Shown here piece after piece: positions 20,999 to 40,313 of a DNA stretch of 64,000 nucleotides; within the stretch, counting starts at the first letter, position 1, and each line of letters starts with the position of its first letter. Source of the stretch: Amyelois transitella (taxonomy: Eukaryota > Arthropoda > Insecta > Lepidoptera > Pyralidae). The stretch spans positions 5,355,001-5,419,000 of the forward strand of contig NC_083509.1 in assembly GCF_032362555.1 (NCBI RefSeq). The letters are read 5' to 3'. Below the pieces are notes generated by a model. The model ran no database searches, was not told where the DNA came from, and was given only the letters and a program-made list of their open reading frames with translations. The translations under genes were made by a program, and so were the position numbers.

Positions 20999-23900
20999 AT
21001 GTCTTGTGTAATGAGAATTTTGTCTAAAGTTCCATTCAGGAATGTTAAGCATGTACTATGGTTTTCGTCTGAAATTCATACAAAAAGTTTTCGTGACTTC
21101 CACAGTAATCCTAAATTGTGTTACAAAATGCATTTAGAAAACGAAAACAAATACGCATATACTATAATGGAAAAAAATGGATACTCTATGCGTTTGAGTA
21201 AAGATAATAATGTTTTGCCTATAACCACAAATGAATTCGAAAAAATTATACAAGAAAATTGGGCTAAAAAGAAACCAAATGAGTTGATTAACTACTTTTC
21301 GCAGTTGGGCACATTTTGCTCGACAAATAATTTGTGTATGTCAAATAAAATGTTTGATAATCTTATAGATAGTCTTACAGACAATGTCAGATATTTATCA
21401 GACCAAGAACTAGAATTATTATTTTATAGTGTAACTGATTGGCCTGAAACTGAATCAATAAGAACAAGAAATTATATAGAAATCTGGGCTGCATTAGATG
21501 ATGAATGTATAAACAGACTACAAGGGTGGTCCTTTGATGATATGCTCAAGTTTACAAGTCTTTTTTTTATGTTAAATGTCACAAGAGTAAGTGAATTTTC
21601 TCAAAAATCTGTGCAGAAATTAGCCTCTAAAGCAAAACAGCTAACACATAGTCAAATTGTACAGGCTCTATTTTATATTGGAATTATGAGAAAGTCACCA
21701 CACGATATGCATAACTTAGAACTCGAATTGGACAAAAGATTCAAAGAGTTTTCTTTAGATGAATTGGCTGTAATGTCTATGGGATTTTTCAAAAGTAAAA
21801 CTCCAATCAGAGATAATGAAGTAGTTTTTAAAATAATACATAAGATAATGGAAAACTCTAAAGAGATCAATGAAGTGTCACTAGCTGCTCTTTTAAAAAT
21901 TATTAGATATTCATTGCATACATGTAGGAATAATGAGATTTATGATTTGTTAGATACTTTACAACATGAAGTCCCTCGATTATCAATTATGTGCAATGTT
22001 CACTTAGCATTATTAGGGACTGCCACTCTCACTTTACATAAAGAATGTTTACTTAAAGTTGGCAAAACTGTCAGCTCTCGTATTTCTGAAGCAAGATTAA
22101 AAGACCTTGAAAGATTAGTGTTAACTTTTGGAATTTTTAATGTCACACTGAAAACCAAAGAATGTTTTTTTGAAAAAGTTATTAATGAATTAAAAAATCC
22201 TGACAGGCAAAGTGAAATTGAAAAACATGCTAGAACATATGCTTGCTGTATATCATTTTTTAGTCTTGTAGGAAAATATCCTGTTGACTTGATGAGTAAT
22301 GTTTTAAGTTCAGAATTTTTGAAAACAAATTATGGAAAGCATTGTCCTAGTTATGGCAAAGAAATTTTAACTATACATACAACTGCTGAAATATTTTGCC
22401 CTCAAGCTAAAATGAATCGTCTAACTGATAAATGTGCAATAATATTGGCCAAAAAGTATACAGACTTTGTACCGAGTGAAGATTATGTCAAAAAATATAA
22501 TGTCAGTGAGAGAATGTTCTTGGACGTTAAGCAATTACTAAAAGAGGCAAGAGGTGGGGACAAATTTGTTTTAGGTGATCATGTACTGCCACATCATCAG
22601 AGAGGAGGTAATGACTAGTCCTTATCCTAACACCCTGTTAAAGTTCTCGCATACAGCTCAAGTATTAATATTTCAAATCAGTTTTAAATTTAAATTCATT
22701 TTCCAGATATTATCATCTGTAATGATCATGACGGGTTACCAGTTGAGATACCAGAAAATTATAGACGTAACCTATTTGGGTTGGCACGAAGAGTTCCTGA
22801 TCATAATCATTGGATTGTACTAGTCATAGGAGGCAAAAATGCATTTATATCGGGTAGTGATACACCAACAGGTCCATTCCTTACGAAAATTAAAGAATTA
22901 AGGGCATTGGGATATCATGCAGCACTGGTAATGTTTTTTTCTGTACTACTTATGATCCAATTATATACAAATACACACATACCATGTCTGTAACCCTTGT
23001 TTAAGGTGATAGAGCCATTAGTCATAGGTCTCTTAAGCCACAGTCATTATCTATAGTAATATTATAAAGCTGAAGAGTTTGTTTGTTAGTTTGAACGCGC
23101 TAATCTCTAGGAAGGAAGAAAAAATCTTAGGAACTACTGGTATGAATTGAAAAATCCTTTTTGTGTTGGATAGACCATTTAACGAGGAAGCCTTAAAGAG
23201 CAATTAGGAGCAAAGAAATAATGGAAAATTAGAAAAAGAACAGGGTAAATTATTCATTGATGCCCAAAATAACTATTCTACGCAGACAAAATCGCGGGCA
23301 TAGGTAGTGGCTTAATAACGCTTCTGAGAATCAGAACTGTGAACAGTAACTGATTGCTTCACCTTCACCTTCACCTAAAAGAATGATCTCAAGTTTTTGA
23401 ACCGTTCCCTTGATCGACTTTTACAATCTGTGCAAAGACAGAAACAGACAACACTGTTTTTTCTACACTACTTAAACACTGTTCGAAATAATATAATTGT
23501 CTTTTTGTTAAATATTTAAAAACATACATACATATATATAATCACATCTATATCCCTTGCTCGGTAGACAGAGCCAAGTCTTGAAAAGACTGATATGCCT
23601 CGTTCAGCTGTTTGGCTTAACAATAGAATTGAGATTCTATTAGTGACAGATTGCTAGTCCATCGCCTAATAGAAGAATTCCAAGTTTATAAGCCTATCCC
23701 TTAGGCGCCTTTTACGACATCCATGGGAACGAGATGGAGTGGTCTTATTCTTTTTTTTATTGGTGCCGGGAGTCACACGGCTATATTTAAACAAGTATGT
23801 CGACACAAGTAGCATGCCACACCAAAGGCCGCCCCAATCTCCAGGGTACCAAAGTCATACCATCCGGTCTCTTGGCATCATCCCGAGTCAGACCGCTTGG

Positions 23901-24973
23901 TCCTAGAACGGCTGGAACATGGATGGTGGCAAGAGCACGGAGGATTATATTATTTAGGGCGCCATGGCGCCCTAAATGGCCGGCACTCCTAGGGCAGTGG
24001 TGTCCATAGCCGTCAACGGTATCCCCGCAAGGACTACGATTATTAAAGACTAACGGTATTTCATGTGTTGAGCATTCTGAGATAAAGCAGGTATACGACC
24101 CTAGCCACGTACAAAATTAAAAAGAGAGACAGATGTGGTCTCAAGGTTTCACTACAGCATAAATGAAGGGACTGGAATTCATTATACTTATGTATATCTT
24201 ATATTTTGAATTCAAGTTAAAATTACCGACAGAACAATATTTTTACTTATATTACTGCTACACAGAGTATATACGAGACGTGCTTATGCATATTATGACG
24301 CTTGCAACTTTTTGCATCGTTATATCTCAGAAACGGTAGCTTTATTGAAAAAAATTATTGATTCCTTTTTATAGATAACTTTATGATCTACAATCTATGT
24401 CTGAGGTAATTTTCCGTTAAAACTTACCGTTTTGAAGAAAATTGTGAAAAACCCATTTTTTTCCCTTTGACCTTGGGTAATTTTTGTCCTTAAACCGGAA
24501 TCATGGGTAATTTTTAAAATAATGCTTTTGATTGTGTTTTAAACAATTATACTCATTTTCAGCTTGATGGGAATTAATGTAGCTTCATTCTTATTTTTTG
24601 GTCTAAATTGACCGGACTACTTACTACAGGACGCGAACTCAACAGCAGTAGCTCAGTAGAGGAATCTCCTTAATTATTATAGGCCTAGCGGTAATAGGGT
24701 CCAATAGATATTAAAAGATGTCATTCTCAGAGTTACTCAAAATAGAGAAATAAACCATCCACGCGAAGACCGACATCCGCGCGGACGGAGTCGCGGGGGG
24801 AAGCTAGTATTTAAATAATTGACAAAAGCTGAAAAGACCTTGCTGGCTTGGACCATAACCTAATTTAATTTTTTTTTTTTCAGGTTAATTGGACGACATT
24901 TAATAATTTGAAAACAAATGAAGCGAAATTTATTTATATTAGTAATCTCATTACGAATAAAGCTTTTAGTTAA
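20999..24973 (+). CDS. FASTK-family mitochondrial RNA-binding protein with C-terminal RAP domain (possibly FASTKD5)
   Basis: Exons 20999-22607, 22707-22927 and 24884-24973 join in frame (639 codons plus TAA). FASTK-family proteins bind and process mitochondrial transcripts in the matrix. The start ATG at 20999 opens a basic, acid-poor stretch ([16 protein letters not shown]) consistent with a mitochondrial import signal. The middle is a long run of helical, weakly conserved leucine-rich repeats, as in FAST_1/FAST_2 regions. The C-terminal 100 residues, split over exons 2 and 3, fit a RAP domain: [18 protein letters not shown], then [40 protein letters not shown] and FIYISNLI. The 1.96-kb second intron carries a SINE, Helitron-like ends and a 26-bp palindrome. 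The exact paralogue (FASTKD5 versus others) cannot be settled by eye. Confidence 0.8.
23050..23308 (+). mobile_element. Helitron-like element, complete but degraded
   Basis: Runs from TCTATAGTAATATTATAAAG through 'gaacgcgctaatctc' and GATGCCCAAAATAACTATTC to a mutated hairpin (CGCAGACAAAATCGCGGGC) and a degenerate terminal TAGGTAGT. It lies in intron 2 of the FASTK-family gene. Confidence 0.6.
23521..23782 (-). mobile_element. GGTTCCCGGC-family SINE, near full length
   Basis: On the plus strand the tail comes first (ACATACATACATATATATAA), then CTATATCCCTTGC, GGTAGACAGAGCC, GTTTGGCTTAACAATAGAAT, GCGCCTTTTACGACATCC and TATTGGTGCCGGGAGTCACA. The copy keeps both ends of the family. Confidence 0.7.
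23783..24060. repeat. GC-richer repeat segment with a 26-bp perfect palindrome
   Basis: The 26-base palindrome at 23952-23977 is centred on GGCGCCATGGCGCC. The surrounding stretch is GC-rich compared with its neighbours and has a 70-codon open frame that matches no family I know. It is probably transposon-derived. Confidence 0.4.
24755..24808 (+). mobile_element. Helitron-like 3' end of a second family
   Basis: CCGCGCGGACGGAGTCGCGG followed by GGGGAAGCTAGT has a hairpin and CTAGT terminus like the main family but with different flanks. The AT-rich 400-500 bases upstream may belong to the same element. Confidence 0.45.
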
Positions 24974-25880
24974 ATAATGTGTTTAATTATTCTTAAACTA
25001 CCACTATTAATGTGAAAGTATATAATAAGGTGCGAAACCACTGTACCAAACACAAAATAATTAGATATACCGATCTCTTGGAAATTTTGTTTTACACAAA
25101 TTTTCATCAAAATAAACCAGAAGCTTTTGCGCATTTATACCAACCAAGGATATGAAAAATAGTTTTAGAAAATTACTCGATGTAACATAGGTACAATTAT
25201 TTGTCGTTTACTTTTGATTAAATAAAATTTGATTTGCCGTTTCAAACAATCGACTGGTAATCGGTTTTTTATTTTGAATATCACATCCCTAGTCTAAATA
25301 ACCATGCGGCCAAAATAATTGTACTCGGGTACAGAAGCAACGTGAGCAAGACTTTTATAGGGAAAATCGTCGTACAGTTTCTTTTCTTTACCTCCGATTA
25401 TTTAAACAAAATATTAGATAAAATAATTTAAGCTACCATACACAGATTATTTTAACAGGCGAACGTTTACTACTAACGCTTAAAACTTTGTTGGTTAAAC
25501 TGCAAAATTTGATCAATCCACAAATTAGAATAAAAATATCGACCCGGTGCTTGCACGCGTATGTATGTTCCGCTTTTAATCAAATACAAATCGTTAAAAA
25601 TATTGTCGTAAAAATAACAAGTTAAATGTATCACTAATTTCAATTTTGTTACAAATATGTTAGCAAATTTTTTTCAACAAATTTTGTTATTAGTTTAAAA
25701 CTTACAGCACATTTGAAGATTTCAACGAAAAAAATAATAAGCAGATATGCCGTTAAAAAAGCTAATGTTTAAAAATTATTTAACGATTTTTTTTAAAGAG
25801 GTGGGCTTAGTAACAGCCCTCTTCTGTTATCGATATTGGACTATCGATCGGCAACACTATTAGACACTGCACTACACAAC
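24974..25880. other. Intergenic AT-rich stretch between the FASTK-family gene and Iswi
   Basis: I see no gene or recognisable repeat apart from the MITE-like element that follows. Confidence 0.5.
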
Positions 25881-25990
25881 TAGAGGTGTAAAAGTAACGA
25901 GAAAAAGCAAACCCGTATGTATTCGTTACTATAAAAATGAGTACTCGTTACTATCGTATCGTTACGTTACTCGTTACTTTTGATACCTCA
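25881..25990. mobile_element. Short hAT-type MITE upstream of Iswi
   Basis: The left end TAGAGGTGTAAAAGTAACGA and the right end TCGTTACTTTTGATACCTCA are inverted repeats with a one-base gap and few mismatches. The interior is rich in CGTTAC/GTTACT repeats, like the subterminal motifs of hAT elements. A clear 8-bp target duplication is not seen. Confidence 0.5.
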
Positions 25991-26099
25991 GTATAACTCA
26001 ACGAAACGAATCGATTCGTATGTTGGTGCTTGTCAAGCATCCACTTACCTACCTACACTTACTACCCGTTACTCAGTACCAAATACATACAGTACTCTG

Positions 26100-26243
26100 C
26101 AGTACTCTATACACAACCAACAGTCAGTCAGCCGCCATTGCTTTCATATTGACTTGGTTTCGCGCCCGGCTAAAAAAAACGTTTCATATAACATATTATG
26201 ATCAAGGGATTGTAGTTATTCTTATTTCGTTTTGTCAGACAAT
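26100..26243 (+). promoter_or_regulatory. Candidate Iswi core promoter and 5'UTR
   Basis: CAGTCAGTCAGCCGCCATTG (26121-26140) contains overlapping TCAGT initiator-like motifs and a GCCGCCAT motif resembling the Pho/YY1 site. It lies about 105-120 bases upstream of the Iswi ATG. No transcript data, so the start site is inferred. Confidence 0.35.
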
Positions 26244-33835
<7,592 letters not shown>

Positions 33836-34275
33836 TAAAAGAACACAAGATCTGAACTCATTTAAAAATGCAAACTGACAAATAGACATAATACTTTTTT
33901 ACTACGCCGAATATTATATAATAGCTTCGTTTCTATTACTATTTCTAAATTTCTTATTTATTTCACAATTTTTACTTACTGTGATTTAATGTAGAAAAGC
34001 ATGTTTGTTTTTAATTTCCAGATTATAATTAAATTTTTTCCCTTTAAAACGAAGTTTGTAAAACACCATTAGCCTCATTTGTGGGCTACAATTTAGTTTT
34101 TAATTAAACGCGCTAGCCCTTCGCTTAATACTTAGGTACTTAAAAGAACATTCCCACTATGTTTTGAGATAATTGTTGAAATTGATTATTTTATGCAAAA
34201 TAATTGTAACTATTGATCAGTTGTCGAGATTTGGCATGTCATTTTGTATTGTAATAAAGTGAAATTTTAAATGCT
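33836..34275 (+). terminator. Iswi 3'UTR with polyadenylation signal
   Basis: AATAAA at 34253-34258, in the context TTGTAATAAAGTGAAATTTT, is about 420 bases past the stop codon and is the best candidate signal. Confidence 0.5.
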
Positions 34276-35592
34276 TAAGTAATTTTTTCATTAATCTTGT
34301 TGATTTCCAGCCATGAACCGGTAGATCTACCCAATTTTCACGAGAATTTAAAAAGTAATAAATACAGTAACAAATAAATACTCCGTGTTCTATTTGTATA
34401 ACACGGAATCACCGATTGTTGCACGGTTTTCACACTGGAATAGGGAATATTAAGGAATAGTGACGGGCCGAGCCCAGCTCGATCTAATTCAGAATGTAAA
34501 TTTTTTTGTGAAAAGTACCTAACCAAAAGGGGCCATTACCATATCTTTAATACAGTAGCTGAGGGTTCTTCATGAGGTACAGACTTCAGACCTTTGATTT
34601 TTTATATTAAATGAAGCGGCCCACATATTTCATATTTTTAGTAATGTGTAGTATGTCGATCGAGAATCTTTAATAGTTTGGTTGGGCTATTCTGTTTTCT
34701 AATGAGGGTCACCATGTACTTCAGATCTCCGATTATCCTAGTTTTTATTGTTTACCCTTATGTGGCCGAATGCGAAACTGTTTTCGCTTAACTTCGGAAC
34801 TAAATGGCCTACAGACTTGAAATCATGGATTTTAGCTTGCTAGATGACAAAAATATCTGCATTCTGGTCTTATCCAGAGGTCCCCAAATATTGTCGGGGC
34901 CTGAAAATGGTTCCAGTAAAGGATGGTACGGCAGTGTTTGCTTTCGAGTTCGACTAGGCGGGGACACTGCCGTGCCCCCAGATGTCGAAACAATAGAATC
35001 AGTTCCTATGTTTCAACACATCCAATAGCATGTCACCTCAACGGTCGTAGCAGGAGAGAGCTTGGCATCTTTGATTTCAAATTGCAACGTCATCTTATAA
35101 AAAGGCAGAGGTTTATGTTACAAAAAATATATAGAAGAATTGAAATCTTTATTTAAAGATAAATTGAAAATTAGTTTTTTATTCAATAAGTATTAGTAGA
35201 TACTTTGACTATTGAGATCACATTTATAAATCAAAAGCCTTTTAAGCAATAGTTTAAATTACACATACCATACCTACGACTAGAGAAAAGCATATTCTAA
35301 AAATTGTACAAAATGTTTTGGTTATTTAACATTACACATTCTAAGATACTTATGAATCCACTCATTACTATAATGTATAAGTTCTCCATTCTTCACACAC
35401 AGTTGCATTATACTATTTATAAATTATACAGGTACATATTTTTAACGCGCACGTAACGTACTTTTATTAAATCTCGGAACGTTTTGAAACATGTTAAATG
35501 ATCTGTGGTTCGAAAAGTCAGAGATATAATGAAGGTACGTTACGTGCTTGTTTAATACTCGTACCTGCATTATTTGTATAGACTATAACGTT
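34276..35592. other. Intergenic region between convergent Iswi and CNOT7 copy A
   Basis: No supported gene. An open frame at 34804-35025 overlaps a stretch with 10-base inverted arms (ACGGCAGTGT near 34928 and ACACTGCCGT near 34964), and is probably repeat-derived. A segment near 35435-35460 (AACGCGCACGTAACGTAC) recurs in altered form near 58221. Confidence 0.4.
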
Positions 35593-35670
35593 TTTATTTG
35601 ACAATAATCAGTCGTTGATGGGGAAGCCTCGCGGTTGTGGCGTAAGGCTAGATACACACGAGTCTCCCGA

Positions 35671-38472
35671 TCAAGAAGAGTTCCCACTCTCGCCGTTGTC
35701 TTGGAAGTTATTTACACTAGTTGAAAATGGCGCTCCTAATCCATAGAGATGACCGCTGGTGCTTTCGATATTGCCGTCAAAAAATATCTGAAATTTGCAT
35801 AGCACAATGATTCAAACAATGAGCTGAGAATAATTTTATAATTATTGCAATAATGATGTATCTCTATGGTATCATATACATATTATGTCTTTCCAGAAAT
35901 TCCAGTAAATAAAACCTATTTCTCCTGAATGTTCTGTCAGTCTATCATATATCATCAAAATAGGTACAGTAGTTTTTGTGTGAAAACGTTATAAACATAA
36001 TTTTAAACATAAGACATACTTCTTTAATTTTGAAGAATGCCATCCCAGTAAGGTGCGAGTCGGAGCCGGCCTGGTGCTGCGGTCCAACCCGCCGTAGTTC
36101 CAATTGGTCCGCCACTTCTTGCAGGCCTCCTTTCAGGTTCTTGCACAACTTCATTAAATACTTGTAATAAAAAAGTCTATTATAAGCTTTGTAACAACAT
36201 ACATATATCACATATTAATCCCTCATAGGGTTGACAAAGCCAACTACCTCGAAAAGACAAAAGATCCATGTTCAGAAAAGAACAAAAAAAGGGACTTTTT
36301 CTTACAAAATTTGCATTTTAAATCCTCAATTTTTAGTAATCATTGGACAACTAGTTCAACTTACTTTTACATCATAAACTGTCGGGAAATACAGCCTGAG
36401 ACTGTCAAAGAAATCATTTTCTTCTTGGGGTAAGTTCTGGTCAGTAAGCAATTTCAACAGGTAGCCAAAATCATATCCAGAATGAAAGCTCAGCCAGTTT
36501 ATATTATCCATTAGAACTATACCTGAAAAAGTCATAAGAAATTATCAATCTTATTCCTCTTGTCACTGTGGGGTAACTCAAAAGGTCGACAAACCAAATA
36601 TCTTTCTCTTTTTTTGTTAATTGTACTGATGGAAATAGAGGGGGAAGGGGAGGCATATGCATTGTATAGCTTTTGCTGGTCTTAGTGTCAGCGAACCACC
36701 TTAGATATGATTGAAAAAACTTCTATCAAATTGTGACTTCTATTAATGATTGCTTTGTTTCTCTAGTCATGTTTATGGTTTTGTATTACTCAAATGGAAC
36801 ATGCAGGTGTTATCCGTAAGGAGGGATACCAAAGGATACGAGAGTTAAGTAAATTGCTGTTTATCCATTAATAATAATTTACTACCTACCTGAAGACATC
36901 AAGAGTTCGGCAAATTCCAGTGGTTCAATACCATGCTCTTCATGTTCCCTAAATTGCAGTCCAGAGTTTTGCAACAAATCTATTGAATCTTGGGCATACA
37001 TGTCTTCCCTAAAATATCAAAAAGAAGTAGTTAATATATTAAGTAATGTATGGATGTGTATAATAAAAAAATCTACATTTTTATACAATATTCATATTTT
37101 TTGTTAAGTAAAAAATTCAAGATGTAGATATATTGAAAAGTTGACTTACTGCAAGTTGAATTTGAAATTAAATTGCCAGGTGGTACAACCAGGGGGTGTT
37201 TTACCACTTTCATCCATAAATGTCAACCCCAGTTGAATTATTCTCAATAAATCCACATTACATCTAAAATGATTTAATGATTTACTGACATATTGATGCA
37301 CAGCAAAAATTGTATCTATATAATACAGGGCTGAGGCGCCAATTTTATGTATAATAGATGAATCTGCTCATTCCTTAGTCACCTTCCACAACATCCATAG
37401 AAAAGAGATGCAAGTAGTCCAAAATGCTGGGAACCATGGTGCAAATACATGGTGTGTAATAATATTAAAATTTTGCAAGCACCACTTTGAGACAGAAATG
37501 ATGGACCTCATCTATTTTTTTATAATTATAAAGAACTAGCTGTGCCTGCGACTTCGTCCGTGTGGAATAGTTATTTTGGGCATCATTGAAACCCTTAAGG
37601 ATGAATAATTTTACCCAATTTTTTTTCACATTTTCCATTATTCTTTGCTCCCATAAGTTGCAGCGTGTTGTTGTATAGCCTAAAACCTTCCTCGATAAAT
37701 GGTCTATTCAACACAAAAATATTTTTTCAATTTGAACCAGTAGTTCCTGAGATTACTGCGTTCAAACAAACAAACTTTATAATATTAGTATAGATTGACT
37801 TATCAGTGAGATGGACACCAGCATTCAAGCCAATTGCTGAGATCTTAAAGAGAGAAAATTTTCATTATGTTATATGTATACCTTAAAAGTTGATATTGGT
37901 AATCAGCAGTTGACCTGAATTCTCCAATGGGCCGGGCTACAACTCCTGGAAACTCTGTATCCATTGCCACCCAGTGGTATTTTTGGACAATCTGTTCATT
38001 AAATATAAACTTAAAAGATACATAATTTTTTTCACACATCACATGAACAATTGTAAGTAGAAATTTATATTTAAAAAATAGATACATTTTAACAATCTCT
38101 TAATTTTTTTTCTATAAATGTATCCTATAATACTTCTTGTCTATGGTTAATTCATATAATATTTAAGTTTTTGACTTTGATTTAGTATAAAAAGTTAGAT
38201 ACACAAATCCACAACAAAAATGTGTTGCACCAAATGACTGTCCACTCAATGTATGTATGAGGTTGCCTTTTCATTCAGTAGCACTCATCCCCTCTGAGTG
38301 TAAACAAGCTGCATTGCTTAGTTTTTTATACTGTATCAAAGGCTTTTGATTTATTATGTACCTGTCTTATCACATGAAATTCTTCATGCAAGTTATGATT
38401 CCAAACATTTTTAATGGAACAATCATCTTTTATGACATTTGATACTAATGTACCAAAACTAGCAGCAGGCAT
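35671..38472 (-). CDS. Pop2: CNOT7/POP2/CAF1 deadenylase, tandem copy A
   Basis: Catalytic 3'-5' exoribonuclease subunit of the cytoplasmic CCR4-NOT complex that shortens mRNA poly(A) tails. Coding exons in transcription order: 38472-38362, 37991-37882, 37263-37150, 37008-36890, 36522-36365, 36160-36020, 35787-35671, giving 289 residues and TGA. The DEDDh active-site residues are present: D48 and E50 (AMDTEFPG), D169 ([10 protein letters not shown]), H233 and D238 (GPQHQAGSD). Length matches the family (about 285). An intron acceptor lies directly before the ATG, so the 5'UTR is in an upstream exon I could not place. The acceptor of the 36160 exon is AAG, not CAG. The N-terminal 24 residues differ from copy B more than the rest does. 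A reverse-strand AATAAA lies near 35594-35600. Confidence 0.95.
36208..36270 (-). mobile_element. Fragment of the GGTTCCCGGC-family SINE
   Basis: TCATAGGGTTGACAAAGCCA followed by 'actacctcgaaaagac' is a diverged tail-proximal piece within an intron of CNOT7 copy A. Confidence 0.4.
37535..37794 (-). mobile_element. Helitron-like element in an intron of CNOT7 copy A
   Basis: Reads ACTAGCTGTGCCTGCGACTT at the left and TTATAATATTAGTATAGA at the right. On the minus strand this is TC...CTAG(T) with the hairpin, flanked by A and T as expected. It is one of the best preserved copies in the window. Confidence 0.65.
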
Positions 38473-39284
38473 CTGTAAATTGGAAGGAATGATGAAGAGA
38501 TTAGGCATTCAATAATATCATAGGGTCTCATTGTTAATATTCTATAGGCGAAAGCTAGTAAGCATAAAATAACGGCACTTTAGAATAGGACCAATTGTTT
38601 ACATTCTCATGAATGTTGTAAAAGCATGACTAAGGGAATATGGATCCCCTGCAAAGGTTGCCGAGATCAAACGGTTTCGTGTAAAAACATGACTTACCCA
38701 ATAATTCATGATTATGGCCAAACAATCCCGAATCCCTCTCCAGTGAAGTCAAGATGGAATGGGTGTTTACGACAGGCCGAAAAAGGAATGGTTTAGAAAA
38801 CAAAACTTTTAAAATAATTTATTATACTTACATTGCGTGGTGTCGATTTTAGGTACTAAATATTACCAATTTAACACTGTACTTTCGAATTATTATTAAA
38901 TTCGATAGTGAAACTTGTGTTCGTATTCACTTCATTTATCTAGAAAGATCGCAATTCAATTTTAAAAGAATAAACGGCCATGTGAATTATTTCTCATTTA
39001 TTATTGTAATTATTAGAAAAATTAAATGAAACTGAATCAAAAATTTCTTTCTCTCATTTCACTGATTTGATTTGAAAAAAATTTTGGTGACAGTGACAGT
39101 AAGGCAATGAAAATGACAGCAACATAACGTGACTTTTATAGTTTACTAGCAAAGCATCTCTTTGCAAAGCATATGCATACATAACACATATTTTAAGAGA
39201 AAAATATATGTAGGTACTTAACTCCGACATACGCTGCCCGTTCCATTTGGATCTTTAAAACTCGTTTTACTTTTCGACCAACTA

Positions 39285-39513
39285 AAAAAAAAGAATAGGA
39301 CCACTCCTCTTTCCCATGGATGTTGTAAAAGGTGACTAAGGGATAGGCTTATAAACTTGGGGTTCTTATTATAAGCGATGGGCTAGCAACCTGTCACTAT
39401 ATGAATCTCAATCTTATCATTAAACCAAAAAGCTGAACGTGCCCTAAGTCTTTTCAAGACTGTTGGCTCTGTCTACCCCGCAAAGAATATAGACGTGACT
39501 ATACGTATGTATG
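39285..39513 (+). mobile_element. GGTTCCCGGC-family SINE
   Basis: AAAAGAATAGGACCACTCCT, ATGGATGTTGTAAAAGGTGA, CTAGCAACCTGTCACTATAT, TTTCAAGACTGTTGGCTCTG and CTACCCCGCAAAGAATATAG, then a GTATGTATGTA tail. Confidence 0.65.
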
Positions 39514-39566
39514 TACCGACTAATAACATACTTGGTCGGAAAACATGGGTGCGGTTTGCAAAGTAA

Positions 39567-39780
39567 ATCCCTACTATTATAAATGCGAAAGTAACTCTAG
39601 TCTGTCTGTTATTGCCTAAAGAAACTATTGAACCGATTTTGATATTTAGTAGAGAGAATTGACCCTGAGGAAACATAGTATAGGCTCCATTTGACTGCGA
39701 AAAAGGGGAATAAGGGGTTAAAAGCAGAGATGAAAGATTGTTAGTGAACTTTTACGACGAAGTCGTGGGCAACGACTAGT
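39567..39780 (+). mobile_element. Helitron-like repeat, second family
   Basis: Begins AATCCCTACTATTATAAATG and ends CGACGAAGTCGTGGGCAACG then ACTAGT, with a terminal hairpin (CGACGAAGTCG). Confidence 0.5.
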
Positions 39781-40313
39781 ATTAAAATTAAAAGTTAAGG
39801 AATTATATTTTTATTATGTTTCTTCAAAACAATAGATATCAAACTAAATACTTATAACAAAAGAAAAAAGGGCTTAGACAAAAAATACATGTCCTTATGT
39901 CTATTTGTATAAAACACATGTACAAATAATTGATCAATTTGTTTCACTTGAAAAACTGACAAATATTATTTTAAGTATCAAATAAACTTTTTAAATCCTA
40001 TAATAAAAATATATATTGGTCACCTTTTCAAGTTTACAGCATATTATGAGAAAGTTTCTTTTATTGCATGCAAATTATAATGATAAAATAAATTCTTGAT
40101 TATGTATGTACTAAAATGAAATAATTTTTGTCACATTCTGATTTGTCTTTACAAAATGATTTTAAAATAAATTTATAATAAAGAAAAATAGTTCACAAAC
40201 ATGGTTCAAATATGTACACAGCACTTTATTTTATGACACTTTTTCCACATGCCTAACCACTGGAAGAGACATGGCTTCAGCGTGAGTTTGACCATAAAAA
40301 TAAATTCCGCGCA

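Larger units (their letters stand above)
38473..40205. other. Spacer between the two CNOT7 copies
   Basis: Should contain the promoter and 5'UTR exon(s) of copy A. It holds a SINE (39285-39513), a Helitron-like repeat of another family (39567-39780) and a diverged short repeat (38600-38770). There is no coding remnant of CNOT7. Confidence 0.5.

Noticed and set aside
23797-24009. 70-codon open frame in the FASTK-family intron
   Set aside because: It lies in repeat-like GC-rich DNA, spans a palindrome and has no splice signals or family match.
34804-35025. 74-codon open frame downstream of Iswi
   Set aside because: No start context, splice partner or family. It overlaps inverted-repeat sequence typical of transposon debris.
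35671-38472. CNOT7 copy A as a processed retrocopy or assembly duplicate
   Set aside because: It keeps all introns at identical positions, and its introns and many codons differ from copy B, so it is an old DNA-level tandem duplicate.
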